Source of the DNA: Dastarcus helophoroides
Lineage: Eukaryota > Arthropoda > Insecta > Coleoptera > Bothrideridae
Reading direction: 5' to 3'
Length of the DNA: 64,000 bases
Assembly: GCA_028583605.1 (NCBI GenBank)
Contig: CM053327.1
Coordinates: forward strand, 37,828,126-37,892,125
Part shown: positions 46,003 to 57,770 of the stretch, one piece after another
Layout of the letters: each line of letters starts with the position of its first letter
Position numbering within the stretch: the stretch's first letter is position 1
Made by a program: the position numbers and the translations under genes
Notes under the pieces: model-generated
Database searches by the model: none
What the model saw: the letters and a program-made list of their open reading frames with translations, nothing else
Told to the model about the DNA's origin: nothing

Positions 46003-49000
46003 CAAGGGTCGGTAAACTTTTAAGTTAGAAGAGCCAACTGCAATAAAAAAATTGGTTTCGTGAATTTCAAAGAGACACAAATTTTTCTGATTTTACATTT
46101 TATTTCAAAATTAAATCATATACATCAAACAAAATATGGGACAGAGAGAGATCCCTTTGACTCATGCAGTCAAACGAAAACATATTTAGCCCAAAAGATC
46201 TTTTATTTCTCAAAATTTAGAACTTTATTTCAAAATCTGCCTTTTTCTTGCAAATTCGACTTTTTTTAACTCTTCTCTGTATTCGTCTTTGCTTAACTAT
46301 GCATTTTACTCCTAAAGTTAGATTTGTTCTCCTAAATACTCCTTTCTTCTCAAAGTTGACAATCTGTAAAAATGTTTACTTTTTTCTAATTCGACTGACT
46401 AAAAGATTCGACTTATTTCTCAAAAATTCATCTTTTGTTGATTTCTTAATTAAAAAAAAAAAGTAAAAATTTTAAGTAATAATTTGGAGATTTTAAATAA
46501 AAGAGTTTTTGAAGATTTCGATCTTTTCCTCAAAGTTTTTATTTTCGAAATTTAGATCTATTCTTAAATTTGACTTTTCCCAAATTACATTTTTTTGACT
46601 TTAATCGAAATGTTTATTCTTTTAAAATAAAGTTCCTTTTCCAAATTTCACCATTTTCCCCAAATATTGACTTCTGCTGAACATTTAAACTTTTATTTAT
46701 TTTCTGGAAATTTCGACCTGCTTCCCAAAATTAGGTGTTTCTCGAAATTCCAACTTTTAACTGGAAATTCGATATTTCATTGTTTCTGCAAGCTGCGATT
46801 TTATCAACAAAGTTCGCCTATTTTCAGAATGTTTGACTTTAAAAATTTGATTTTGTTCTTAAAATTTGACTTCTCTGGAAAACTGACCTTTTTTTAAAGT
46901 TCGACACTTTTCTCGAAACTAGAAGTTTTATCGACATTTCTTTTTATTTAGAAATTATTTTACCAGTTTTTTCAAAATTCGAATTTTTCTGAAAATTTGA
47001 ACTGTTTTTTATTCGCCCTGTTCTCGAAATTTCAAATTTATTCTCAAAATTTAACTTTCTGTGGAAAATTGCAAATTACATATTTTCTTCTCCTGTGAAA
47101 AATTTTGACTTCTTAAAATTCGACAAATTTTTCTAAGCTTTGAGTTTTTTACAATTTCTCTCTTCGAGATTTTAAATTTTTCACAAAATTCAAATTTGTC
47201 TAAAAATTTCAGGTTTTTAAATTTCTTCTGGGTTTCAATGTATTATCGAAATTCGATGTTGTTTTAGTAAAATTTTTTTTCAAAATTCGAATTTCTCTGG
47301 AAACATCAACTTTTATTTCAAACGAAATTTAAATCTCAAAATTTGATTTTTTTTCTTAAAATTTGACTTTCTCTAGGAAATTTTGACCATTTTTTTTAAA
47401 GTTTAACACTTCTCGAAATTGGAAGTTTTATCAACATTCTCTTTCCTTTCGAAATTATTTTACCAATTTTCTCAAAATTCGATTCATCTGAAAATTTGAA
47501 GTTTTCTTAATTTGTTTTGTTTTTGAAATTCCAAATTTATTCTCAAAATTTAATTTTCATTGGAAAATTGCAAATTTTTATCGAAATTTTGTCGACTTTT
47601 GTAAAGATCGACACTTTTTTAATCTTCCAGTTTATTTTTACGATTTCTTTTTATATAAAAATTTCAAGTTTTTAAATTTGTTTTGAGTTTCAGTCTATTG
47701 TCGAAATTCGACTTCTTTTTGAAATTTTGCCCTTATTTGAGAAAATTAGAACAATTCATTTTTTTAATCTCTTAATTTTTCTCAATTTTTTTCGAAATCT
47801 CTTCCTTTTGCTGAAAATTTGGCTTTTTATGGGAGATTTTGATCTTTTTTTAAAGTTTAACACTTCTCGAAATTGAAAATTTTATCGATATTCTCTTTCC
47901 TTTTGAAACTATTTTACCAATTTTCTCAAAATTCGATTTATCAAAAAATTTGGGTTTTTTTTAATTCGTCTTGTTTTCGAAATTCCAAATTTATTCTTAA
48001 AATTTAATTTTCACTGGAAAATTGTAAATTTTTATCGAAATTTTATCGACTTTTTTAAAGATCGACACTTTTTTAATCTTCCAGTTTATTTTTACAATTT
48101 CTCTTTTATATAAAAATTTCAAGTTTTTAAATTTGTTTTGAGTTTCAATCTATTGTCAAAATTCGACTTCTTTTTAAAATTTTGCCCTATTTGAGAACTT
48201 TAGAACAATTCATTTTTTTAATCTTTTAGTTTTTTCAATTTTTTTTCGAAATCTCTTCCTTTTGCTGAAAATTTGGCTTTTTCTGGGAGATTTTGATCTT
48301 TTTTTTAAGTTAAACACTTCTCAAAATTTTCTTGCAATTTTTTTTCGAAATTATTGTACAAATTTTCTCTAAATTTAAATTAATCTGAAAAGTTGGTTTT
48401 TTTAAATTTGAAATTTGTTCCCAAAATTTAACCTTCTCTAGAAAATTGTAAATTTGTGTCAAAGTGTCGAACTTTTCTTAAAATTTAGACTTTTTCCTTG
48501 AAATTTTTCCTAAAATTTGCGCGTTTTCTTCTTCTCTGTAAGACGTTGACTTTTTTAAATTTCAACTTTTTTTTCTAAGCTTCCAGTTTATTCTCATAAT
48601 TTCTCTTTTTGAAATTTTGCAATTTTTCAAAAAATTCAAAATTGTTCACAAATTTCAGGTTTTAAATTAGTTTTAGGTTTCAATCTATTGTCAAAATTGG
48701 ACGTTTTTTTTCAAAATTTTCCTTTTTGAGAACTTTCGATAAATTTATTTATCCTTCGAAATTTCTCCCTTTCTCCCAATTAGGCAAATCATTGTTTTAA
48801 TCTCTTCATTTTTCCCAATTTTATTCCAAATCTGTTCCTTTTTCTAAAAATTCTGTTTTTTTCTGGGTAATTTTGACCTTTTTTTAAAGTTTAACACCTC
48901 GAAATTTTCTTGGAATTTTCTTTCGAAAGTATTTTACCAATTTTCTTAACATTCGAATTTATCTGAAAATTTGGAGTTTTTTTTAATTCGTCTTGTTCTC

Positions 49001-49919
49001 GAAATTGAAAATTTATTCTGAAAATTTAGCTTTCCCTGGAAAATTGCATTTTTTATGGACATTTCGAGCTGTTCTAAACTTTTTCCATGAAATTCTTCCT
49101 AAAATTAGACTTTTTTCTTCTTCACTGAAAAACTTTTTTAAAGATCCATAATTTTTTTAAGGTTTCACTTAATTTTTACAATTTCTCTTTTCAAAATTTT
49201 ACTATATTTTCAAAAAATTCAAATTTGTTTAAAAGTTTCTGGTTTGTAATTTGTCCTGGGTTTCAATCTATTGTCAAACTTCTACGTTTTTTTTTCTAAG
49301 ATTGTAAGATTGTTTATTGAAAGCTTTTGATAAATTCATATCTTTCGAAATCTCTTCCTTTTTTTCATTTTTTGTGGAATCTCTTCCTTTTTCTCAATTT
49401 TGTCAAAGTCTCTTTCTTTTTATTAATTTTTTCGAAATCTCTGTTTCTCAAAATTTGGCTTTTTCTTTTATTTCGGACTTTGATATTTGCCGTTTCTGTA
49501 AATTTAGATTTTTTTTTTCTCACAAAAAGTAATTCACGAAATCTCAAGGGTGTAGAAAATTTACAAATAAAAAAATAAAAATCATAAGAAACATATTTTT
49601 TAGAAACTTCGACTCCCCAAGTTGCTCTTTTTCTAGAAATTTCAAATTGTGTTTTTTCAAAATGTTAATATAAATCAATCAAACATTTCGGTAAAATACT
49701 TCTTGAAATCATAACTATTTGTTAAAATTTAAGTAAAACGTAAAAATTCCTAGAAAAGTATTTTTGTAAATTTCGACTTCTGTTGGTCAATTGTTTAATG
49801 AGTGTCTGCATGTCTGTCCACTACAGCATTTATTTATTTTTTTAGGGGAATTTAAAGAGCCGCAATTTTCTTTTAAAAGAGTCGCATGCAGCTCCCGAGC
49901 CACGGTTTGCCGACCCCCG
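46003..49919 (+). mobile_element. Large non-autonomous hAT-type element C, inverted relative of A
   Basis: Ends CAAGGGTCGGTAAAC and GTTTGCCGACCCCCG, flanked by a perfect 8-bp duplication ACATACAG (45995-46002 and 49920-49927). Subterminal AAGAGCCAACTGCAATAAA and GAGTCGCATGCAGCTC match element A in inverse order. The 3.9-kb interior is T-rich TTTCGAAATTTT minisatellite with an approximately 400-500-bp superstructure (ATCGACACTTTTTTAATCTT near 47610 and 48060). There is no transposase. It lies in the ~7.1-kb unc-13 intron. Confidence 0.92.
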
Positions 49920-49927
49920 ACATACAG

Positions 49928-50577
49928 GATTGTTTCTCTCGCTAGCCAATCGATGGCCAATAAATCAAGTTTTTGTGAGAACTAAGTTGATTTAAGATTT
50001 AAAACATTTTTTATTAGATTATCCCGAAGTTGTGTCTGCTAGAAAATCCAGAGAGTAAAAATAAATCTTAAGCGGAAGGAAGTCCTGAATATTCTAACCT
50101 AAATTATCCTTTTATTTGGATTTTAATTTATTCTGTTGTAAATTTCCTTATAAAAATGCATAAGCACGAATGAATACGTTTCCCTTAATTGGCTAATGAA
50201 AAATTCCGCAAAATTTTATTTACCATGTTCCCCAAATGGTTTTCGCAAATACGCGCAAAAGATTAATATTTCATGAATTTTCAGCTGCATACGTAACTTG
50301 CAAACGCGCTCACAAAGAGAATGAAAAGCTTTTGTATTTTTTCAACACTTTTTCATCCTTCGAGTTGAAACGCTTTCAAAAACAACCACGACCAAATTGA
50401 TTTTGCTCGCACCCCGCCCTATTTAAAAAAATACCTCCGGAATATTTTAATAACCAACTCGGAATTTATCACTTTTCTTAAATTCTAGTAAATCGAGTTC
50501 CTCGCTTTTTAACGACGCGGCGCGCCGTCGGAAAAATTAATAGCGCTCCCCTTTGAAATCTCCCTTTTTGTTTGCAG
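49928..50577. other. 3' part of the unc-13 intron
   Basis: About 650 bp without repeats that I recognise, running to the acceptor TTTGTTTGCAG at 50577. GC rises toward the exon (GACGCGGCGCGCCGTCGG near 50514). No gene of its own. Confidence 0.5.
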
Positions 50578-50680
50578 CATCGCAATACAACACTTACGCC
50601 ACGCTGAAATTACAAAACGTCAAGTCGACCACTGTTACAGTCAAAGGAGCGACACCATGCTGGGAGCAGGACTTTTTATT
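50578..50680 (+). CDS. unc-13: unc-13 exon (C2A domain, part 2)
   Basis: A 103-bp exon between the acceptor TTTGCAG and the donor GTAAGT. It completes an Ala codon from the previous exon, then reads [19 protein letters not shown] and [14 protein letters not shown]. These are the hallmark C2A strands of Munc13/UNC-13 long isoforms (NTYVTLKVQNVKSTT and PCWEQ-F-F in relatives). It ends two bases into a Phe codon, matching the next exon, so the joined frame is open. The following intron is only 61 bp, against 4-7 kb for its neighbours. Confidence 0.95.
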
Positions 50681-50741
50681 GTAAGTAATCGGGCAAAACG
50701 TCGACAATTTTGAGGCGACGGGAGTTTTTTTTTTGTTTTAG

Positions 50742-50859
50742 CGAAACAAACGACCTGAATACCGGCTTATTGATAGAGGTTTGGAACAAGGGGATGCTGT
50801 GGGACAGGGCGGTGGGATACCACTGGATACCTTTGCAGACGGTGCAGTATTCGAACGAG
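50742..50859 (+). CDS. unc-13: unc-13 exon (C2A domain, part 3)
   Basis: A 118-bp exon after the acceptor TTTTGTTTTAG, reading ETNDLNTGLLIEVWNKGMLW and DRAVGYHWIPLQTVQYSNE, then the donor GTAAGA. The EVWNKG-LWD and G--WIPL-T--YSNE patterns are those of the UNC-13 C2A domain. It ends in phase 0. The known C2A of this family lacks the full set of calcium-binding aspartates; this exon likewise shows few acidic residues in the loops. About 80 bp after the donor a long heptamer array begins. Confidence 0.95.
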
Positions 50860-50939
50860 GTAAGAATAACTTGGGACGCCGTACTTGTAGCAGTAGATAA
50901 ATGAGGGGGATTCTGGATCATCGGTCGACAAAGTCAAGG

Positions 50940-52468
50940 AGGAGGGGAGGGGAGAGATATATAGAAAAGTAGAAAGAGGTAAAGAGAGGGAGAGAGAGTG
51001 AAAGAGAGATAAATGGAGAGATGAGAGATGAGAGCTGAGAGATGAGAAATGAGAAATGAAGGATGAAGGATGAAAGATGAAATATGATAGATGAGAGATG
51101 AGAGATGAGATATGAGAGATGAGAGATGAGAGATGAGAGATGAGAGATGAGATATGATAGATGGGAGATGAGAGATGAGAGATGAGAGATTAGAGATTAG
51201 AGATTAGAGATTAGAGATTAGAGATGAGATATGAGAGATGAGAGATGAGATATGAGAGATGAGAGATGATAGATTAGAGATTAGAGATTAGAGATGAGAT
51301 ATGAGATATGAGAGATGAGAGATGAGAGATGAGAGATGAGAGATGAGAGATGAGAAATGAAGGATGAAAGTTGAAAGATGAGAGATGAGAGATGAGAAAT
51401 GAAGGATGAAGGATGAAGGATGAAGGATGAAAGATGAGAGATGAGAGATAAGAGATAAGAGATGAGAGATGAGAGATGAGAGATGAGAGATGAGATATGA
51501 GAGATGAGAGATGAGAGATGAGAAATGAAGGATGAAAGTTGAAAGATGAGAGATGAGAAATGAAGGATGAAAGTTGAAAGATGAGAGATGAGAAATGAAG
51601 GATGAAGGATGAAGGATGAAAGATGAGAGATGAGAGATGAGAGATGAGAGATGAGAGATGAGAGATGAGAGATGAGAGATGAGAGATGAGACATGAGAGA
51701 TGAGAAATGAGAGATGAGAAATGAGAAATGAGAGATGAGAGATGAGAGATGAGAGATGAGAGATGAGAGATGAGAGATGAGAGATGAGAGATGAGAGATG
51801 AGAGATGAGAGATGAGAGATGAGAGATGAGAGATGAGAGATGAGAGATGAGAGATGAAAGATGAGAGATGAGAGATGAGAGATGAGAGATGAGAGATGAG
51901 AGATGAGAGATGAGAGATGAGAGATGAGAGATGAGAGATGAGAGATGAGAGATGAGAGATGAGAGCTGAGAGATGAGAAATGAGAAATGAAGGATGAAGG
52001 ATGAAGGATGAAATATGATAGATGAGAGATGAGAGATGAGAGATGAGAGATGAGAGATGAGAGATGAGAGATGAGAGATGAGATATGAGAGATGAGAGAT
52101 GAGAGATGAGAGATGAGAGATGAGATTTGAGAGATGAGAGATGAGAGATGAGAGATGAGAGATGAGAGATGGAGATGGGAGATTGGGAGACATGAGATGT
52201 GAGATGGAAAATGGGAGATGAGAGATAAGAGATGAGAGATGGGAGATGGGAAATGGGAAATGGGAAATGGGAGATGTGAGATGTGAGATGTGAGACGTGA
52301 GACGTGAGACGTGAGACGTGAGACGTGAGACGTGAGATGAGAGACGAGAGACGAGAGACGAGAGACGAGAGACGAGAGACGAGAGACGAGAGACGAGAGA
52401 CGAGAGACGAGAGACGAGAGACGAGAGACGAGAGAGGAGAAAGAAAGAGAGAACGCGCGAAAGAGAGA

Positions 52469-52560
<92 letters not shown>

Positions 52561-52640
52561 GAGGGAGAGAAAGAGAGAGAGCGAGAGAGAGGGTGAGAGG
52601 GAGAGAGGGAGAGAGACGGAGAAAGATACAGAGAGGTATT
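50940..52640 (+). repeat. 1.7-kb heptamer array (AGAGATG)n grading into (GA)n
   Basis: Mostly 7-bp units AGAGATG with stretches of variants (GAAATGA, GGATGAA, GATATGA, TTAGAGA). Toward the 3' end it changes stepwise: GAGATGT, then GAGACGT (52290-52335), then GAGACGA (52336-52430), then plain GA repeats to about 52620. The 301- and 137-codon minus frames (ISHLSSL repeats) and the 111-codon plus frame (RDERRET, then RERERE) are reading-frame consequences of the array, not genes. It occupies the start of an unc-13 intron. Confidence 0.97.
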
Positions 52641-54100
52641 ACGAATCGAACAACAGATAATTTGTTATATCTGTAATTGAAACTGGTAAGTTCTACTATT
52701 TCGTTCGTCTTGCCTACGCTTTTGCGTTAAAAAATCTGTGAATCAATATCTTAAAACGTATTTCTTTCCAAGAAAATATATATGATAAAGTGAGTGAATG
52801 CAATTTTCTCCTTTCACGTAAAACCTAATATGAAATTGAAGGATGTAATTTGCCAAGTGTGACGCCTACTGACGCAGAATTTAAATATTTCCTTTGCTTC
52901 TTCGAGACATCCAAATTGAATGAAGCTTGTTGCATTTACGCCACCATTTCAATATACTAATTTTTTACTCAGAATCAGCTTAATCATGCATTGTAAGATG
53001 ATTTTGTGCATTTATTTTTCATAGGATCCACAAAATCTCCTTCTTGTAACACTTCCCCCCTCCACCCTATTTTACTTGATGTATTTATAGTCTACGTCAA
53101 ATTATTAAATTGGATCGAATTGGAATACGTCCTAGAATCCTTCTTTCTACTTCATACACTTTGATAATGGTACAACTATCGTTACACAATGAACTTTTCA
53201 AAGTTCCTCGACTTTGTCAATTTCCTCGTTTCTTAATATCTAACGAAAGTTTGATTGTCCCACGTGGTTTCCCTACACACGAAGAAAAATGGGCAACATC
53301 GCTTGTACGTTATACGACCGCAAAACTGCTTTTTCTTTCCGCAAATCCGACGTCGAAACTTCCAATGCTCCATACGGCATCAAAATGAAAAACGTCCTCC
53401 TCCGTTGAAATATCAGATCGTGTGGCGGCGCGTGGCGGGGGCGGGAAGTTATTTTCCGGCTCTAGTTACATCAGCCGTAGCCGCCGATCAATGCTGACTA
53501 TTTTTGCAACAATTCCTGGCAAATGTTAAAGGTGAGCTGTTTATTAAAAAAAAAAAGATGTCAAAGCAATACTCTGAGTGCATCTCCGAACGGGGGTTTT
53601 GATTTATTTTTCCGCCACCGCCGCCGCCGTCGATGCATCGCTGGTTGAAACCTGACGACGGCTGACGCTGGAAGCGCTCTAATTCGATATCGTTTTACGG
53701 AGATGTGATTTTAATGCAGCAATGCCGACATGCTGAATTAATCCTATTAATGTTATCTACACCTGTACGTCGTCCTCTCTGGATTAATTATCCAGGTTTA
53801 TTGAGATTTCCCTTTCAATCTCATTCCTGTAATCCGTTGAGATTTTTTTGTTGATTGGGCTGCTGTCAAGTTAGGCTGATTTACTAACGTTTCGTCTCTT
53901 GATACTGATGACATATTCAAAGCTGAATCTGAATAGTTAATTTTAGGTTAAATGTTGGTATTTCCAAAAAATTATAACCTAAAAATCGAAGTCGAAATTT
54001 TTCTAAACCACTAAAACGTTACTTAGTTACACCGAACCTTATCAAAGTTAAAAACCTCATCCAGAGGTATAGGTTTTGTCACAAAGTGAGCTAATAGTAT
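52641..54100. other. Unique-looking intron DNA with a GC-rich patch
   Basis: Mid-intron sequence with a GC/CpG-rich patch at about 53390-53700 (GTGGCGGCGCGTGGCGGGGG, CCGCCACCGCCGCCGCCGTC). Overlapping 92- and 80-codon frames at 53110-53497 lack recognisable motifs. The patch could be an enhancer or internal promoter; this is inferred from composition. Confidence 0.4.
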
Positions 54101-54403
54101 TGGTGCGTGTTAGGTTCGTTTATAAATACATTCTGAGTTAAAACACTTTATTTAAATTAAGACACAGAACGTACAACAACGAATAACATTAATTACCAAA
54201 TATTCAATCTACCAATACTGAAAAACTCTTATTGAATAAGTCGCAATAGGGGTGCGCAAATATTTATATCCGACATCTGGTTCTGGAGGTTTTCATGCGA
54301 AATAATATGCCAGATTCTAATCACCTGCACATGAGTCATCGCGGTAACAACACTCTAAGGAAGTTCATTTACTTCCCAATTTCAATCACATCAGTTCGTT
54401 ACA
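54101..54403 (-). mobile_element. Probable solo LTR, copy 2
   Basis: 303 bp related in layout to 45433-45761. In + orientation both begin TG-TGCGTG-TA-GGTTC. On the minus strand the element begins TGTAACGAACTGATG, has a TATA-like GATATAAATA near 54268, and an AATAAA within TTAAATAAAGTG near 54147. Flanking 4-bp sites (GTAT and TTAT) differ at one position. No internal region. Confidence 0.4.
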
Positions 54404-55142
54404 TTATTTATCAGTAAATTCTGTAACTGAGTTGCATCGGGTACCCAAAATATTAAAATTTCCAAAAGTAGTCTAAAATTTTATTTTGGAATTTAAACAA
54501 CAAGACAGGAAATGGTCGAGGACGTTTGCATCTATGGATGTTGCGAAGCAACCCGTGATACAAGCTTTGCCTCATCTACGTGAACTTTGCAATTGCAATC
54601 TGGTTTTCGTTAGATTCTAATGAAATTAGATTTCGATTGCATCGTAATAAACTTGTATATATTCTTATATACAAGCCTTATTATCTTAACGACATGTTTA
54701 CATTTGGGCACTTCTTCAACACTTGCCTTCTAAATTGGAAGCAACACATAACAAAATCTTAGTCAAACAGTATTTTTTGGACTCTAGAATTTTATAATGC
54801 TGGGTAATTAAAATCCAGAATTCTGGATGACAATGAAATACTCTTTGACTAAGAAATTCCAATCTGTAACAGTTCTCCAGGTGGTTTATAAAACGCCATC
54901 TAACTCAGAGAAAACACAAAACAAAAAAGACTTTCCTGCTTCCAAAATAATTTTTCATAAAAAAAGTGAAAATTACGTAATAAAAATTGGTCACTTCCGA
55001 AGCCAACACAAGGTGATTACCACTGGCAAATTTCATTAAAGCGTCAAACCGCTTAGAATAGACATTAGAGGTTTAGCAATAGACGCAATTAGTCCATAGC
55101 AGCGACTGTAGTGATTTAGCCGGCGTTTGCATGTAATTTCAG
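54404..55142. other. 3' part of the unc-13 intron
   Basis: About 740 bp of AT-rich DNA with no repeat that I recognise, ending in the acceptor TGTAATTTCAG. Frames of 60-70 codons have no motif. Confidence 0.5.
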
Positions 55143-55266
55143 GAGGGCAGCGGTCAATGGTTGCCACTAGAGGCGGAACTGGTCATGAGGGATGGCGAAG
55201 TGGTCGGCACCGAGAATCCAACCGGTCACTCGCTCCTGGTAGACTGCAGATTCGAATTACCGTTCG
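55143..55266 (+). CDS. unc-13: unc-13 exon (end of C2A domain)
   Basis: A 124-bp exon in phase 0 after ATTTCAG, reading [20 protein letters not shown] and [20 protein letters not shown], then F and one base of the next codon before the donor GTAAGT. The pattern EG-G-WL-L---L-M-DGE--GT-NPTGH--L-D-RFELP is the C-terminal part of the UNC-13 C2A domain. Together the four exons give about 125 residues of a continuous domain, which excludes a processed or broken copy. The next exon is not in the window, so the following intron exceeds 8.7 kb. Downstream C1, C2B and MUN regions of the family are outside the window. Confidence 0.95.
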
Positions 55267-56060
55267 GTAAGTGTCCTTTCGATGCACCTTCCAAGCGGCT
55301 CCCGTCTGTAGCGGCTCTACGCGTTTAATCTTTCATACGATACGTGTCCTGGTTCTCGATGACGAGCGCCACTTAAAACGTAAGCGTCTTCGCGTAATCC
55401 GAATGACATGGGACGCGAGGGATGCCGGAATGTGTGAAAAACGCAAAAGGAAGCTGTTATATCTGACATTTGTATGAATATAAAGTAGCTTTCAAGAGAG
55501 ACTGTTTATTTTCTTTTTATTTAGGTGGTAATCAAAGAGATGAAAACTTTTAAAGGAATTGAGACAACTCGGCGATACGTTTCCACGATTGCATGAAAGC
55601 TGCATTGTAGCACTGAAGCGTTAAACAAAATTTTACCTTTGCGATTCAATTTTCCCACTACGGTATGATCAAAGCTTCAACCAACACCTCAAAAGGAAAC
55701 CAACAAAGCTTTGGAAGATGTTGAAGCTAGAAAACACAGTTAAAAATATCTAGTGCAAAAACTAGCTCAGTTAGAGGCAATCCAGTATAAACTAAACAAT
55801 ACTTTAAAATACATCTTCGAGAATTATGGTAGAGCTAAATATTTTCTGTTACTGTCACTAAACAATTTCAAGAGAAATGGCAAATTTTACTGTTGAAGGT
55901 CACTAATTACATTATAGTTTTACTAAAGAAATAACAACGCTTTTAAAACACTTTCTCTTGTGGTGATAGTTTTATTGGATAAGGTAATGCTTATTTTTAG
56001 ACGTCTTAACATTCAATAAAAACATAATCAAGTTATCCATTCAGTCTATCTTAGAAAATA
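55267..56060. other. Start of a >8.7-kb unc-13 intron
   Basis: About 790 bp without a recognised repeat. The 68-codon frame at 55271-55477 is a read-on from the exon and not supported as coding. Confidence 0.5.
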
Positions 56061-57061
56061 TTGTGCTGAGGTTAGGAGTCGTAAGTTTGTCTTATATGAA
56101 AAATATCCCTGTACGATCACCAAATGATCGAGTGTTGAGGTCAAGTCTAATAGATTTGTCCTAGATGAAAAACATCCCAATACAATCACCAGAGAATCGT
56201 TACAGGTTATTCGTACAGAACTTTGATATATCATTCGAGTTGATTGATATCTGGCAAAACTCGTCAGGTTGTCGCACAACTCAAACACAACAGCATAAAA
56301 CAGATACAATTAAGTTATCCGCCGTATTTAACTCTCTCAGATTACGTTGTGTCGAGATTACGTGTCATAGGTTTGTCTTATATAAAAAACATCCTTGTAC
56401 AATTACCGGAGAATTTTACGTTTTATTTGGAAATAGCCTTAGAATTTCGTTTTAGTTGGTTGACACATTTGTTGAAATTTTGTTAAATGAATTGTCACAT
56501 AACTCAAATACAACAGACCAAATTTCAGATACATAATCAGTAATACAAACGCCGATTTTATCAGAAATGACATCGGAACAATTTGTGTTGCGGTCGCTAA
56601 TCATAGGTTTGTCTAATATAAAAGGCATCTTTAGACGACCACCGAAGAATCATTACATTTTACCCGTAAACATATTGAGTTAGTCGAGATATAGCAAAAT
56701 TCGTTGAGATTTTGTTCAGCATGCAATTGGGTTATCTACTTTACAGTATTTTTTCAAAAATTATCTTAAGATACGTTGTGTTGAGATCTTGAGCCATAGG
56801 TTTGTCTCAGATGAAAAACATCCCAATACAAGCACCGGAGAATCGTCACAGTTTATTCGTAAAGAACTTTGGGATATCATTTGAGTTAATTAAGATCTGT
56901 CGTCGGGTTGTCAAACGACTCAAACACAACAGGATGAAACAGATACAGTAAGGTTATCCGTCATATAATGGCTTTCTCAGATTAAATTGTGTCGAGTTCA
57001 CATGTAATAGGTTTGTGTAATATGAAGAACATCCTTGTACAATTACCGAAGAATATTTCTA

Positions 57062-57245
57062 CAGTCAAAACCGGATATAAAGACATCGTTTACAACGACG
57101 CATCGGTTATTACGACTAAATGACAAGGTCCCGGCGATTAATTTAAAAGTTAATTGTACTGCCAGTTATATTGCTTATAACAACTACCGGTTACAGCGTC
57201 CGTAGTTTAGGGTCCCTTCAATGTCGTTATATCCGGTTTCAACTG
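57062..57245. mobile_element. Tigger/pogo-like MITE
   Basis: Ends CAGTCAAAACCGGATATAAA and TTATATCCGGTTTCAACTG are inverted and each is flanked by TA (57060-57061 and 57246-57247). CAGT(T)GAAACC..ATATAACGAC is a familiar Tigger/pogo end type. 184 bp, non-coding, inserted in the higher-order repeat. Confidence 0.8.
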
Positions 57246-57247
57246 TA

Positions 57248-57770
57248 TTCATGTTTTATTGGCTTTTTTTTTCGCCAGTTACTCCTTTCACAATTCTAAA
57301 TTTCAGTTACCTTCTGTTAAGGATTGGCAATCTGTTATAGATTGCCCCAAGCAGCAATTGCGTTGGATCTTGGTTTGTCAATCGCTGTTTGTGACTCAAC
57401 ACTGAAAAACACTTAAAACTATTCTAAAATTTAAAGGACGTAAAAACTAAATAACAACAAAATGATTTTTAAGTTTTAATGTTTTGGGCAGTGTTATTCG
57501 CTGCTCGTCGTCAGAAAATCAATTCAAATTTCTTCCTCTACAATGTTGTGTATGCTGTCAGGAAATATTTTTGACAGTTTATAAGATTATTTCCTAGGTG
57601 ATTCTAAGGCGACCCAGTTGTTTTTACTAATTCATTAATATTAATACTTTGCAAAAAAATCCAGAGAATATCTATCGGAGAAAAGTTATGTTTTATTAGC
57701 AAAGATTTTTTAAAAATAAAACATTTTGTTTGAGTTGGTTGGCATATTTGTTATGAGTTCATAATGGCTT
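57248..57770. other. Non-repeat insertion in the higher-order repeat
   Basis: About 500 bp that does not align to monomers A, B or C (for example GGATTGGCAATCTGTTATAG and GTTTGTGACTCAACACTGAA). No ends or frames identify it. Confidence 0.4.

Noticed and set aside
51281..52660. Frames of 301, 137 and 111 codons ([20 protein letters not shown])
   Set aside because: Produced by the heptamer and GA arrays; no non-repeat protein sequence.
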